DNA from: Icerya purchasi
Taxonomy: Eukaryota > Arthropoda > Insecta > Hemiptera > Monophlebidae
Direction: 5' to 3'
Assembly: GCA_039619475.1 (NCBI GenBank)
Contig: CM077116.1
Location: forward strand, 29,450,183-29,514,182
DNA length: 64,000 bases
Under the pieces are notes generated by a model. The model ran no database searches. It saw only the letters and a program-made list of their open reading frames with translations, and was not told the DNA's origin. Below are positions 62,971 through 64,000 of this stretch, piece after piece; position 1 is the first letter of the stretch; each line of letters opens with the position of its first letter. The position numbers and the translations under genes are program-made.

Positions 62971-64000
62971 TGAACACTACCATTACGTATCGTTCTTACA
63001 CGATTCTGACGACCCCGTTAATACTCTTTTAGTAATTCGTATGAATAAAACTTCCTGCTACATTATAATAGGGTAAAACAATTTAACGAAGCGAATCTCA
63101 AAATTAGTTTAAAAATAAACGGAGAAAACACTTTTTTTAAAACACGCTTTTATTTATATGGCAAACATTCAAGCTTCTAAAAAATGATTCTCTTAAATCC
63201 CCCCCCCCCCCCCCCCAAAAAAAAAAAGGAATAGTATTTTTCCGAATGAGAGTTTAAAAAGCAGATGGCTGAACTATAATATAAAAAAGTGGAACTAGTT
63301 TTATACCATAGCTATCGGGGAATATATGGGCACTCCTTGAAACTATTCCGAAATATTTTACAAAAAAGGTAAAAAAACATTATACGGAATAACAGAGAGG
63401 TTGTTAAAAGATAACTAAAAATTCGCTTCCGTGCACTAATACGGTGGATTTATAATTTTTCGTTTTTATAAAAATTAATTAATAAAGTACGACGTACGAA
63501 AATTTTAAAGTCATATTATTAGACTATAGGACAATGAAACAAGTAGTAAAATATTCATAAGGTAGCTATTTTATGAAACATCTTTTTATCATGCAGAACT
63601 GTTTGAAGGTTCATCATAATGCCTTTTCTAGGTCAACAGCGCATTAACCCTTCTCGACTTTGTAATTTTCTAACTGCGGGCTCGGTTTTATGCCGCTATG
63701 TTTAGCACCCTCACTTTTGTTGCAAACTCTATTTTAAATTATCATTCGAGAAAAATTATTACTTTTTTTTTCGATGCATTTAAGTGATACATTTTTTAAA
63801 AATATTTCTTCTGTTTAATTACAGTTTATTAATTATTAAAAACTATGTCATTTTTTCCATAAATTAATAACAAAAAAAAGGTTGCTTTCTACTTTTCACT
63901 ATTGTTAATTGTGGAGGATTATCTTTTTCGCTTACACTTCTTTTTTTTTTAATATGCAACCACCGGACGACTTATGAATAAAAAAGAATAATAATAAAAA

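Overview
This is an A+T-rich eukaryotic window with long introns, long intergenic stretches, abundant microsatellites and decayed retroelements. The only confident host gene is a CD36/scavenger-receptor class B (SR-B) gene. Its protein reads most like the insect members of that family, so an insect (or at least an arthropod) is the most likely source. CpG does not look depleted by eye. I cannot name the order or species.

Layout. 1-19.5 kb: no host exon recognised. It holds tRNA-derived SINE-like copies (2.6, 5.1, 12.2, 15.5 kb), a nested TA-embedded element (5.28-5.76 kb), a near-perfect inverted repeat (7.73-7.94 kb) next to an uninterrupted (TAT)n array of about 520 bp (7.98-8.50 kb), a LINE 3' end (13.25 kb) and a second inverted repeat (17.0 kb). 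19.5-21.2 kb: a frameshifted non-LTR retrotransposon 3' half with RT end, RNase H and a zinc-knuckle-like tail. 21-49 kb: mostly non-coding, with another RNase H remnant (29.4-30.1 kb), more TA-embedded elements (30.4 and 46.3-47.2 kb), two 17-bp-period minisatellites (34.0 and 42.2 kb), a 61-bp-arm foldback palindrome (45.04-45.17 kb) and two unidentified minus-strand reading frames (46.6-46.9 and 48.0-48.4 kb).

49.75-62.66 kb: four plus-strand exons of the SR-B gene (49752-49896, 53546-53749, 58997-59138, 62414-62659). Their phases fit (1 base carried in, 0, 0, 1, then 1 carried out) and they encode about 245 consecutive residues of the ectodomain. The N-terminal membrane anchor exons were not found upstream, and the C-terminal exons lie beyond the window end. 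Two introns carry 3' ends of related non-LTR retrotransposons in opposite orientations (52.2-52.7 kb minus; 57.6-58.4 kb plus).

The best candidates for something not fully described are three. One is a dispersed inverted-repeat family sharing a TGATTATG-stem-CGAAACATGT core that resembles a decayed hammerhead ribozyme. The second is the TA-embedded element family, whose longest copy carries an unidentified reading frame followed by AATAAA. The third is the 45-kb palindrome. None has been tested by database search.
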